Source of the DNA: Callaeas wilsoni
Lineage: Eukaryota; Chordata; Aves; Passeriformes; Callaeidae
Direction: 5' to 3'
DNA length: 64,000 nt
Assembly (NCBI GenBank): GCA_013398955.1
Contig: VWPU01002907.1
Span: 124,001 to 188,000, forward strand
Both the position numbers and the translations under genes were made by a program. Below are positions 13,161 through 23,450 of this stretch, piece after piece. The notes beneath the pieces were generated by a model, which saw only the letters and a list, made by a program, of their open reading frames with translations, did not search any database and was not told the origin of the DNA. Each line of letters begins with the position of its first letter. Position 1 is the first letter of the stretch.

Positions 13161-13793
13161 GAATCTGTTATGCTGGTCCAACGAGGGGACAGACAGACAG
13201 CTTGGTCAGAAAATACTGTCAGTGCTGGGCTCCCCATCCCAGCGAACACCAGCCGACCCCTCCCAGGGAATCTCAGCTCAGATATTGGCAGTGAGGTAGT
13301 ACTAAAACGTTACCAGAAGTTGCTCTTGTTTTCTTGTGGAAGAGGATTGATGTTTGATGTCAGGATTGGGATATGCTCACAGAAACCCCGAGGATTGTTT
13401 TCTTTTCTATAGAGCCTTGTGAGAGAAAAGGTTCATTCACTGAAAACTGAACTCTTCTGTTCAGCTGAATTTAACACTTTGCCACCTTCAAGGTCGCTGT
13501 TAGCCAGAGGAATGTGGTCTCTCTTCCTGCAGCTTCTATAGATACACAAAGCTTGGGAATTCCTGGTTTTCGCTCTCCCACAGTTTCCTTTCTCACCTTA
13601 GAATCAGGTTGGGAAATACACACTTTGTTCAGGGTTGCTGCTGCATTCAGTGTGATCTGCAGCTTGCCAGCAGTTCAGTTTTGAGTGGAGCTGGTGCTGA
13701 GACTTTTGCTGTACAAAGCACCTTCTAAGCATCGACCTGGGCGTTTTGGCTGTTGCTGTTGCCTGTTTTAACTCTCTGGTGATGTGTACCCAG

Positions 13794-13847
13794 GGTGATG
13801 AGGGAAGAGCAGGTGTTCCAGGAGATATCGGCTTCCAAGGAGACAAG
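13794..13847 (+). CDS. COL27A1: COL27A1 exon E5 (54 bp, triple helix)
   Basis: The exon encodes GDEGRAGVPGDIGFQGDK, six triplets (residues 67-84). The acceptor is acccAG and the donor gtaatt after AAG, again lacking G at +5. GFQGDK is shared with the human segment at this position. Confidence 0.93.
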
Positions 13848-14533
13848 GTAATTGTTTTTCTTTTCTCCAACATTCTTTTCTCCTTACGTAGCAGTGGCCA
13901 CCAGTTTTCTCAGTTCATCCACTAGGAGCTGGAATTAGCTGCTGTCAGGTTCCCCTGCTTGGAGAGTTCCCATTTGGAGTATCCTGTGCCTTTCTAAAAT
14001 CCATGTCAGAATCTGGATTTTGTATTTAATCATAGTAAAGGCAGTTCTGCAGAGGGCTTTCTGTAGGGGCCATGTCTTCTAGCAGAGATTGGAAGTGGTG
14101 GGATTGATGGGGATGTGTGTGAATGTGTGTGGTCCAGTGGCTGCAGACTCAGGAGATTTTGTCTGCTCAGTGCAGCAACTTAAACCCTGACCCAGGGAAG
14201 CACTTAAAGCTCTGTATAACTTCTGATCAAATGACTTCTCCCCCGTGACTTTATGCGATACTGACTGTGGCTGACAAATGTTGCACATAGCCCTGTGCTG
14301 GAGCCTGTGTGGCTCTGAGCCACAGCCAACTGCAGCAGCTCGTGTTCTTTGGGGCTAAACTCAGGGCTGGCTTCAGAAACATCTCACTGACATTAGTGCA
14401 GCTGTCCCAGCTCCGTGCAGGGCTGAGTCCAGCCTTTAGGAGATGCTCCTCATTCTGCAGCGAAGCTGGGAGCCTGGGGAATTGGAATTTTTTTGATGCC
14501 TCGTTGTGTTCTGAAAAAATGTGTCTTTCTCAG
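13848..14533 (+). other. COL27A1: Intron 5 (686 bp)
   Basis: Nothing beyond splice signals was recognised. Confidence 0.8.
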
Positions 14534-14587
14534 GGCAGCCAGGGTTTGCCTGGGGTCCCTGGGGCACGAGGGAAAGCAGGCCCCCTG
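14534..14587 (+). CDS. COL27A1: COL27A1 exon E6 (54 bp, triple helix)
   Basis: The exon encodes GSQGLPGVPGARGKAGPL, six triplets (residues 85-102). The acceptor is ttctcAG and the donor gtaagt after CTG. It is nearly identical to the recalled human segment and is one of the best identifiers of the gene. A 155-bp intron separates it from E7. Confidence 0.95.
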
Positions 14588-14742
14588 GTAAGTAATCAAG
14601 CACCCTCTGCTTCCTAATCTCCCTTTCCAAAGGTTCCATGCCCAGCTGGAAAGACAGCTTGGCAGGGGTGTGCTGTTCTAAACAGGAAACCCGACAGCCA
14701 GGAGCCAGCTCACTTTTCCCCACGTTTTTCTGATTTCTGCAG

Positions 14743-14796
14743 GGAAAAGTCGGTGACAAAGGACCAGTCGGGTTTCCAGGACCTCCTGGCCCTGAG
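14743..14796 (+). CDS. COL27A1: COL27A1 exon E7 (54 bp, triple helix)
   Basis: The exon encodes GKVGDKGPVGFPGPPGPE, six triplets (residues 103-120). The acceptor is ctgcAG and the donor gtatgt after GAG. GKVGDKG and GFPGPPGPE match the human chain. The opposite strand carries a long open frame across E6 and E7, a by-product of the regular GGN/CCN repeat. Confidence 0.95.
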
Positions 14797-15742
14797 GTAT
14801 GTCCCACCACCTCCTTCTCACGTCCTTCCAGCCTAGGGCTTCGCTTCTCTGCTGGGATATGATGGCACATGAGCGGTGATGGGGTAGGAAGGATCAAGAT
14901 GGGTTCACGACCCGTTCTACATCTCATGGTTTCCTGTGTTTCCCTTCCATTTTTGTCATAGATAAAATGGAGGAATTTTTTCAATTTTTCCCACTCAAAG
15001 CACCATTTAAAGTAGAAAATCCTCTTACTTCACTCACCAAAAAATAGTCACAGTGATACCTTAGATGCAGGATGAGCTTCCCCCAGCACACCATCGTTTT
15101 TCTCCTTCCTAAGCAACCAGACAAGGTCTGTAAGATGCTAGAGAGCCATTCCAACACAACCGATGGTCTGTTTTCCCCTCATCAGCGTTCTGGTATTTCA
15201 CAGGGTCTGGAAGGGCTCTCAGCTGAGTGCTGCCACTTAGCAGTCGTTCCTCTGTGTTGCTGTTGGAAATAAACGTGGATTCCTTTGTTTCCTCCTCGAA
15301 GGGTGGGTGGGAAGGAGCCGCTGCCAGGCTGACGGCGGCTAATGAGGGTGTCAGCACCTTTCCTAATTCCTCGCCTGCTTCCCTTTGTCGCCGAGGCTGC
15401 AGCTCCTTTCTCGGAGCACAGAGGTTATGAGCTGACTCATAAAGATTAATTAAAACCCAGATTGCCGCTTTTAGCTGCGTGATGACAGGGAGGGCCTCGC
15501 TGCAATAAATCATGTACGAAGATGGACCTAAAGGGAGCTGCTGGGAAAGGCTGCTCTTCCATCAAATTGATGGTGCTGCTCCGTTGTGTCCCGTTCCCTC
15601 CCGAAGCCGTGGTGGCCCAGACACGGACACTGCCAGCATGAAACACATCTTGTCCCTTAGCCTTTAACTAAACCTCTCACAGAGGCTGACACTGCCTGCA
15701 GAATTCCACCTTTGCACCCTGACTCTTCCTCATTTTCTCCAG
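14797..15742 (+). other. COL27A1: Intron 7 (946 bp)
   Basis: No repeat or RNA gene was recognised. A mildly CpG-containing stretch lies at about 15.3-15.4 kb. Confidence 0.75.
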
Positions 15743-15796
15743 GGCTTCCCAGGTGACATTGGCCCACCAGGAGAAAACGGTCCTGAAGGTCTGAAG
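15743..15796 (+). CDS. COL27A1: COL27A1 exon E8 (54 bp, triple helix)
   Basis: The exon encodes GFPGDIGPPGENGPEGLK, six triplets (residues 121-138). The acceptor is ctccAG and the donor gtgagt after AAG. The human equivalent differs at only two positions by recall. E8 and E9 are separated by 308 bp. Confidence 0.95.
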
Positions 15797-16104
15797 GTGA
15801 GTAGAGCAGAGACTGCAGCTCTGTATGGGGTTGGAAGCAGCCAGGGAAAACAAAGTAGTGGGAAGGGGGGAAGAGAGAAACCCCAGGAGATTCCTAAAGA
15901 TTGTCCTGGCCAGCATCTCAGCTTGGTCTGTTTGGCTTGAGGTCCCTCCAAGTGCAGCGTTTTCTTTTCTTCAGATTTTTTTTCTGTAACAAAATTGACA
16001 TTGGATAATGTCCCATGGCTGTGAAAGAGACTTTCTCATTTTAATTGCCCTTCTGAGCTTATGTTTCTATTTTCTGAGTATCTTTTCCTTTGGCTCTTTC
16101 TTAG
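15797..16104 (+). other. COL27A1: Intron 8 (308 bp)
   Basis: This is a short intron with no feature beyond splice signals and a T-rich stretch near 15960-15990. Confidence 0.8.
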
Positions 16105-16158
16105 GGAAAGCCAGGAGCACGAGGTTTACCTGGGCCAAGAGGACTGCCTGGACAAGAG
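16105..16158 (+). CDS. COL27A1: COL27A1 exon E9 (54 bp, triple helix)
   Basis: The exon encodes GKPGARGLPGPRGLPGQE, six triplets (residues 139-156). The acceptor is tcttAG and the donor gtgagt after GAG. It carries two arginines in the Y position (GAR, GPR), the kind of triplet the collagen chaperone HSP47 recognises; actual binding is inference. Confidence 0.95.
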
Positions 16159-18070
16159 GTGAGTGTCCTCAGCTCAAAAGAGGTTTGATTTAAAGAACAA
16201 CGCTGAATTTTGTAAATGAATGCATGATGAAATGGTGTCCATGGTTTAAAATGCTCTGGTCCCTCTGAATCTGGAAGCAGATGTTTATACTGAGTGATCA
16301 GAAACCTGCAGAAGAGGAGCTTCCTCTAAGCTGTGTCATCTCCAGGTCCTGTGATCTCTGCTTCCAGTCACTGCTGGCATCTGCTGTTCCTAAATTCTGC
16401 CCCGGCTTTGCTTTTAAAGCCTGTTCCCCCACCCCCAGAGGGGTGTTAGAGCCCTTTTCCCTGCACATCCCCTTGCACAGACATGCCCTGGCCTGGCCTT
16501 TGCTTTCTGCTCCTTTCAAGTGTGTTCCTTTTCAACCATGAGACCTGCAGACTCCGCTCTCTCACATTGAGAAGCATCCCTCTGTCAAAAGAGAAGGAAG
16601 TGGGAATTGCTGCTCTGCAGAAATTCATTTGCCCAGCAGCTCAGTGCCTGCAGCTTTCCCTCGCCACTTCACCTCAGAAACTCACCACTTCACCTCAGAA
16701 CCTGCGTTAAGAAGGGAACAATTGTCATTGATTTAATTGTCCTGGAGTTGCAAATACATTATGGGAGCAGCAGAGAATGTCTGGGTTCCCTGTTTATCCT
16801 GCTGTAACTCCAGTGACATCGGTGTAATTTCCTCTCGCTCAGGCCAGTGTAAGCTGTTTGTCCAGAGTCACGAGACACTGTGTAAATAATACTGAGCACA
16901 TGCATGGGCAGGAGCTCGTTTTAATAGCACTAATAATTCTTAACTTTTTCTGGGAACTCTTCTGCTTGTTCTCTAAATGGGATTAATGCAAATTAGCTCA
17001 TTTATTTGCAGTGAAATAGGAAAGAAAAATATTCCAGCCAAAATACAAAGGGAATCGAAGCCCCGCATTCCAGGTTCAGGCAGGCGTGACCAAGCTGCCT
17101 TCAATTTGCTCTAGTTAGTGAGTGTAAAAGTAAGCCCAAAGACATGGACATGGAGTTTGGTGCAAGCTGTGCTGAAGGACTTTGAGTGTGCAGCAGAGCA
17201 CAGCACTGTTCTCTTACCACTGTGGTCACCCAGGGCACTGGGTCAGGGCTTTGAATTCCATCCCACTGGAAATGTGGCGTGTTGTGGGTGGCTTGTGTGA
17301 GCCCATGGAGCTGGGTTCCTGACCCCCAGTCCCACCCTCGGCCTCTCAGTGCCCCTTCATTACCACGGCTGACCACCGAAACGAGAGCAGCCAGGCTGTG
17401 GCTGCCAAGGGCGCTTTTAATTTCTCTCTTGGCAGTTGGGTTTAGACACTTGAGATAATTTTTTGTGAAGCTTAATTGAATGTCTCTTAGAAACTGTAGA
17501 TCTGATCCTATCACATTAGAAATTGGTGTAGAGCCAAGGGAGAGGACCGAGTCCAATTGCTGTGTGAGATTTTGTGATAGCTCCATCCTGCAGCATGTGT
17601 AGTCCCAGCTGAAAGCAAAAGGGAAACGTTCATACCGTTGCCAAATGGTTCTGTGGGAAATTTTGGAACATGCTTTTTTTGTGGGGAAGGGAGAGGGAAG
17701 GGGGAAAGAAAGAAAAAGGGAACTCTATAGCATTCACATCCCTGCCAAATCAAATGAAGCAGAGTTATGGCAGCCTGTCCAAGGTACCCTGCTGGCCAAA
17801 TCCAGCCCATCGTAGACCAAATCAACTGGTGCTGCCTTGGTCAAATTTTGGATGGCTTTTACTGGCAGGGTTTGACTTGAGAGCTTTTTTTCCTGAGAAA
17901 CCTCAGAGGCTGCCCTAAGATAGAGAAGGACTCAGCTGGTAAAACGTGACAGCTGAGCACACAGCCTGAGTTTAACTGCTGCTCATACTGCAGGCATTTC
18001 ATTCTTGCTGCATGGTGAGTCCAAATTCTGTCACTACTTTGCCTTTTATTTTAATTTCTTTTCACCTCAG
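16159..18070 (+). other. COL27A1: Intron 9 (1912 bp)
   Basis: The intron holds a two-copy 21-bp repeat near 16.66 kb. No transposon or extra exon was seen. Confidence 0.75.
16662..16703 (+). repeat. 21-bp tandem repeat, two copies
   Basis: The units cgccacttcacctcagaaact and caccacttcacctcagaacct follow each other directly, differing at two positions. This is a recent-looking small duplication in intron 9. Confidence 0.85.
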
Positions 18071-18115
18071 GGAGATGAAGGACCCTTAGGACCACCAGGA
18101 GTCCCTGGTCCAGAG
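18071..18115 (+). CDS. COL27A1: COL27A1 exon E10 (45 bp, triple helix)
   Basis: The exon encodes GDEGPLGPPGVPGPE, five triplets (residues 157-171). The acceptor is cctcAG and the donor gtaggt after GAG. GDEGP-GPPG is shared with human at this point. Confidence 0.94.
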
Positions 18116-18789
18116 GTAGGTTTCAGTCATTTATTCACTCAGTTATTACTAGCTCTGATGACCTTGCAATGGAATTGTAGTTAAATTCTCATAAAGCTTC
18201 AACCCTCGTGGTTTGGGAAGTTAATCTGCCCTGCTATGAATTATTGTCTTGTCCAGGGCTTGAGGGATTGCTTGATCCACGATGGCTGAAAGTCCAGGAA
18301 GTGTCTTGCACAGGGTGTTGAGTTTATGACTTGCCTAAAGTCTCAAACCTTGAAAAACCCTCTAATGTTTAAATAGTTCATCCTCAAGATAAATGGCATT
18401 GATTGCAAACCATCTCTGTAACCAGCCCTGATGTTAATAAGATAAATCTTCCTTGATTTATAGTATTTTTCGATGAGTAGAGGAAAAAGAAAGAAAAAAA
18501 ACTGGGCAGTCAGAGACAGTCCTTTTGACCTCTGTGATGTATCACAGAAACACAGTTAGAAGAAGCAAAAAGAATATCATCATATCTATGAGCTTGCCAG
18601 CTCAGGATTTTGTAATGGGTCTGTACATAATTGTCACCTCAGGATAGTAAAATATCCCGAAAATTGGTAATAGGTGGATCAGAAAATGAATGTTTTATCT
18701 TTATCTTTTATTTTACAAGCATGTAGGCTGCACCTGTGACCAAAGCAGCTGCAAGCGTCTGGTGTTTATGGTTTTTCCGTGTATTTCAG
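18116..18789 (+). other. COL27A1: Intron 10 (674 bp)
   Basis: The intron is AT-leaning, with no recognised element. Confidence 0.8.
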
Positions 18790-18843
18790 GGTCGATCTGG
18801 TCGGAAGGGATTTCCAGGAACACCTGGTCCCAACGGTCCAAAG
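18790..18843 (+). CDS. COL27A1: COL27A1 exon E11 (54 bp, triple helix)
   Basis: The exon encodes GRSGRKGFPGTPGPNGPK, six triplets (residues 172-189). The acceptor is tttcAG and the donor gtaaga after AAG. The basic GRSGRKG start followed by GFPG is also present in the human chain as GQPGRKGFPG. Confidence 0.94.
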
Positions 18844-20012
18844 GTAAGAAAAGAGTTTGTTCCTGATCAGGGAAGCAGTGGGTAGAAGGGAGAAAAGGAA
18901 GAGGGAAATGTCTTTTCTCACGTTTACCGCTCTCCCAAGTATTCATCCAAAAGAGACCAAGAGAACTGAGGGTTTCTCTTTTTCTCAGAATTTTGGGGTC
19001 TCAGCTTCTGCTTCTTTCTTGAAAAAGAATGATGGTGCATTTTTTAAGCCATTATAAAAAATTGTGTTCCTCTTTGGTATTAACCAACTTCTTCCTCCAT
19101 TATCATCTTATTTTCCATTCCTTCTCCATGGTTTTGTTCTAAAACAATGCACATCATTCCTATCTTGGCTGCCTAATTACCAGCAGGAGCCATCCCAGGG
19201 CAATGCACTCCACAAACCCACACTCGAAAGGAAAGAGAAAACCTAACAAAAACAACCTCTTCAAACAGTAAATAGCAAAAATGTGGTCTGGCAGCACATC
19301 TGGTGTATCTGCCTACTGAGAAAATACAGCTGCTGTCCTGGAGACACTGCTGGTTACTGGTGAGCCTGGCCTCTGGATGGCCCATCCAGGGGCACTCCGA
19401 CTGCCTCCACATGCTGCCACCGCTGCCCTTATCCCTGGTGGCTTTGAAATCCTTCTCCTTCTGCTTTCTCCTTCACCCCTCATCATTTTCATGCTCTGAA
19501 CTCCTTCTTCCTGCACTGAGATTTATCTCACAAAAGTTCTTCCTGTGGTTTTCCTATGGATGCTCCATGTGACAGTAGCGTGTGCCTGTCTGAGGTTTTA
19601 AAACAACAGGATCAGGGCGCAGCATTGCCTGGGAATATTTGGGTTGTCTTTTCTTCTTATGCTTTGTAAAACTTTGGGATAAACTGACTAGGCTGGGCCT
19701 ATGCCAGAGGGCAGTAGATATCTTATGTTTCAATGTGGTTCTCTGAAGGTCATTTCACTACAGCAGGACCAGCTTTTGGGGCGTTTTGCTCCAGAACAGC
19801 ATGTGTTTGCCTCCATGTTTGTGACAACAGTGTTTCTTACTTTGGATTATCCTCCAAGTCACTGCTGGTTTTGTAAGATGTTGTTTCTCACAGATTTTTC
19901 CCTGATTCACACACAGCAGCCCAAAAAATGCGCGTACAAAGAGCCGTGTTGTGCCCAGGGTCTGGCTGGCAGCATCAAGTAACCCGTGTGCCCTTGTTTC
20001 CTTGTCCTGCAG
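18844..20012 (+). other. COL27A1: Intron 11 (1169 bp)
   Basis: No repeat, RNA gene or coding block was recognised. Confidence 0.78.
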
Positions 20013-20057
20013 GGCGAGCCAGGAAACCGTGGCCGACCAGGGAAAGTTGGTGAGCAG
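20013..20057 (+). CDS. COL27A1: COL27A1 exon E12 (45 bp, triple helix)
   Basis: The exon encodes GEPGNRGRPGKVGEQ, five triplets (residues 190-204). The acceptor is ctgcAG and the donor gtaaat after CAG (A at +5). GRPG-VGEQ matches the human segment. A 6.9 kb intron follows. Confidence 0.94.
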
Positions 20058-20914
20058 GTAAATTCCTTATTTTCCTCATCTCCTTGATGGTCTCCTCTGC
20101 ACAAGGCGTCCTGGGTGCCCAGAGTGCAGGCAGAGGGCAGTGGCCAGGGACTTCTGGCCACCTCAAAGCTGCCCACAGCCCTGGTGCTCCAGGTTCCAGG
20201 CTTTGCCAATGTAGGTTTTAAGGGTAGGAGTCTCTTCTTTGGGTGCTATGTTGCTTTGACTTCCCCTGGATTTTCTGGGGAGCAGAGGAGATAGCAGCTG
20301 AAGAAACCAGACCCTGGGGAAGAGAGACATCGAGCTGCATTTTGTTGTAATTCCATAGAGAACATTCTGCTGGCGTAGCCCGGGACATGCATTATTATCC
20401 CCATAGGCTTCGGGGGAACCACAGGCATCAAGGAAAAAGCAACAGTTGTTCCCACGTCTCTGTGATTGAAACCCAAAAGCTTGTCCACCAACAACCCTGA
20501 AATTGAAGCCACAGAGCTTCCAACGTGTTCTGTGTGTTCCTGCATGACCACACCGAGCTGGCTGTGGCAGCTGGCCCTGGCACTGCGGGTGTTGCTTCTC
20601 ACCACTGCTGTCCTTCCCAACACTTTCCCTGCTGGATGGTCAGCATGCTTGGTTTGGTTTGGTTTAGCTTGTCAGCCTCTCTGGCTCTTCTTTGCCCTGT
20701 ATGTAACGGCCAGGGGTCACTTCTTCCAAGGGTTTCTGACCAAGCAAGTCTAAAAAAGTCAAGGTGAATCCTTTTCAGTACCAGCAATCTGATACTAGCC
20801 TCAGTATATATCAAAGGTGGTTATCTCTGTCTGGAAATTAGAGCCATTTCTGTGTTTTGGTTGTTAATTTGCTCCATGAAGAGCAACTACTGAAGAAGCA
20901 AAGTTGTTCCCCAC

Positions 20915-21160
20915 ATCTGAGTTCTAGTTGCAGCGTTATCAGATTCTGCACAAGCTCAGGCAACACTTTCCAGTCCTTTGTGCCTCAGTTTCCCCTTCTG
21001 TGGAAGGTATGAGACAGCCCTGAGCAGAGCTGAGCCCAGTGCCTCCTGTTCTGAAGTGGCACCTGTGGATACTGTTAAAAATGAGTGTTTAGAAGTGCTT
21101 TGAGATCCTTAACAAGACATTGTCCTTGAAGGGCAAAGCATCATTAGGATTATTATTCTT
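20915..21160 (-). mobile_element. MIR-like tRNA-derived SINE, antisense
   Basis: The + strand carries gtgcctcagtttcccc followed about 110 bp later by agtgctttgagatcctt and then an attattatt tail. These are three landmarks, in the right order, of the reverse complement of MIR/CORE-type SINEs of amniotes. The upstream gagttctag phrase fits the tRNA-derived head. It is an old, diverged copy. Subfamily assignment needs a repeat library. Confidence 0.68.
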
Positions 21161-22879
21161 TAACTTCCCTCAGGACTGACCTTGGATGAGAACTGTAGGC
21201 ACTGTTCATCGAAAAGAAAACACAGCTGGCCTCTGCTGACACTGAAACCAGCACAGTGGTAGGAAAGCTGCCTGTGTTATTCTTAGTCAATTAGTCTCTG
21301 TCTAGAAATATCACTCAGAAAGTTTCCATTTCCGAACCAGTCAAGTCATTAGAAAAAAAAAGTCTCAGCAGGCTAATGAGAAATAACCTCCTCTCCCATC
21401 ACACCTCTGCTGAACGATGCTGGAGTGTTGGGGTTTCCTTCCTCCCTCCACTTAAACTTCAGCAGCTGGTGTTTGGGCCAGGTTGGCTTTTTGCAGAACC
21501 CAGAGAGGATGGGCCTGGGCCCTTGGCTCTGAAGACACCATCACCTCACCCTGTTTTCTCTTGTGGAGACCTTGATGTTTTGTATTGCACAGTAACGGGG
21601 GTCACACTTCTCAGTCCTGCTACTCTGCCCGACAAATGGGCTCTCTCAGAGCAGAAAATCTCACCATAACAGCACAAGAAGAGATCAGCCATCCATCTCA
21701 TTGGAAATTTCTTCCCTTTCTTAGGGCCATCTGTTTAGGAAAACATGGGAGTTTCTGTAAGGTTTCCAGTGATACTTGAGCTCTCATTGAAAAATGAGGT
21801 TTTAAGCCACAGAGCAGTCCCTGATGCGTTGTTTTTCCATTGCAAGGACACAGACTTGGGAAGATCATTCATGAGATGCTTCTTGTCTCCATGTGCTGGA
21901 AGGATTCCAGCTGTGGGGCGCCCCAGTACCCTGGAAGTGTGTGAGTTAACCCTTCCTTGCCTGTCAATGGAGTCAGAAGGATAGGAAGAGGAATACAGGG
22001 CCTCTGGCCAAGGAAGCCACCGGCCTTCCTGTCCCAGAGCTGGGAATGCACAGCAAGAGGATGTCACCAAAATGTCCGTGTTGAAGGTCAGAGAGCCCTG
22101 TGGGAGAAGCCAGAGCCTGCAGCAGACAGGAAGGGGCTGCCATCCCAGTGACCCCCTGCTTCGCTAGAAAATCCCAGTGAAGAGTTGTGCCAGCTGGAAG
22201 AGGCTTCAACTGACTCATGTCCTTAGTGGGACTGGGGAGGTCCTGTCATAGCAGGAGCAGCTGTTTGAGTCCCTTTCCCTGTACAAGAAGTGACAGCCCT
22301 GCTCACTCACAGGGCTGCGTCAGGGTCAGCCGCGTACCCATCGCTCTGTGCTCGGAAGGGCAGCCAAGGCCCCTTGGAGGTCTCTTCTCCTTTAAGGTCA
22401 AAGTACTTTATGTCAATATCAGTATTCCAAGATAATTTGTCAAAGGACTCCAGCACCATTTCCTTCATGTTTTTCCCCTTCCAAAGGAGGAGGGGCTGTA
22501 ATGTCAGGTTTGCAAGTGGGGTCTGACATGGAGAGGTCCTGATTGTCTTGGCCAAGGTCAAGAGGGTCACCAAGAACTGGGCAGGGAATTGCACTGGTGT
22601 TTCCCACATGTTAGTGCTGCTCCTTTCCCAACCCATTTACCTTCTCCTCCAGGGCATCTCTGACCTCCAGACATCCCGGTCAGGGATTTTCAGGCACTGT
22701 GGTGTTCACAGCCTCTTTGGTGTGACACAGTGTTTTGACAGCCCATCTCCACCTTCCCTTCCCTCACTCCCCAGGGTGGCCGGAGCCCAAGGCAGCGCCA
22801 GGGCAGGGCTGAGCCCGGTGCACAGAGGGTTAAACCACATGGCTGTTCTTTGCGGGTCAGAGCGTCCTCCTTTAAACTG

Positions 22880-23450
22880 TGATATTTACTGTTTTACTTT
22901 CCCTTTCTTTCATCTGAATGGGAGGATTGTACATTTACTCCCTCCCGTCCTTTGTCCCTGGTTTGTTTTGTTTTGAGTTCTAGCGAACCAGTAAAACAGA
23001 AAGGCCGCGATCGGTTCCCGCTGGGAGCGACTAGCGGTCCCGTCCCTGGGAGACCCTGCTCACGCTGGGCTCGCCGGTCAGTTGTTTCTCTCAAATGGGC
23101 TATGATTTATGCAAGGCTTCATTGCTGACTTGCTCTCTGTTGATGGAGCCAAGAGGGGGGGCTTAATTATGACAGGGCTGGACAATAAATGGGGAAAGCG
23201 AGACAGGAGTTAGGAATTACAACCCACCAGTCCCCCCTCCTTTCCTTCCCCCCCAAGCCTCCAGCAACTTTTTAACAATCTCCATCCCTTTTCCGCCATG
23301 CCCTTGGCTGGGGAGTACAGCAGACTGAATCATGAGCGACATGCTGAACTCCTGTCTAATATAAATGTTTTACATTCTTTCCTGTATAGTGTGGGCCTTT
23401 ATCCGGGCAGCCACCGCTGCTGGGACTTCACGTGCATCATTACACACACT
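22880..23450. promoter_or_regulatory. Candidate conserved non-coding element / enhancer in intron 12
   Basis: This stretch differs from its surroundings. A CpG-containing block (22985-23075) is followed by dense homeodomain-like words: TGATTTATG at 23103, TTAATTA at 23163 and ACAATAAA at 23182. A long C-rich segment follows and then an AT-rich block with ctaatataaatg. No open frame, transposon signature or tandem repeat explains it. Such mixtures are common in developmental enhancers, but conservation cannot be seen from one sequence. Confidence 0.3.

Larger units (their letters stand above)
9175..13793 (+). other. COL27A1: Intron 4 (4619 bp)
   Basis: The intron contains a three-copy 20-bp repeat near 11.3 kb, an AT-rich stretch at about 12.2-12.7 kb, and an antisense CR1 fragment near 13.03-13.16 kb. 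No further collagen exon was seen. Confidence 0.75.

Noticed and set aside
14436..14984. 182-codon minus-strand open frame
   Set aside because: It is the antisense shadow of exons E6 and E7, where the collagen repeat keeps the opposite strand open.
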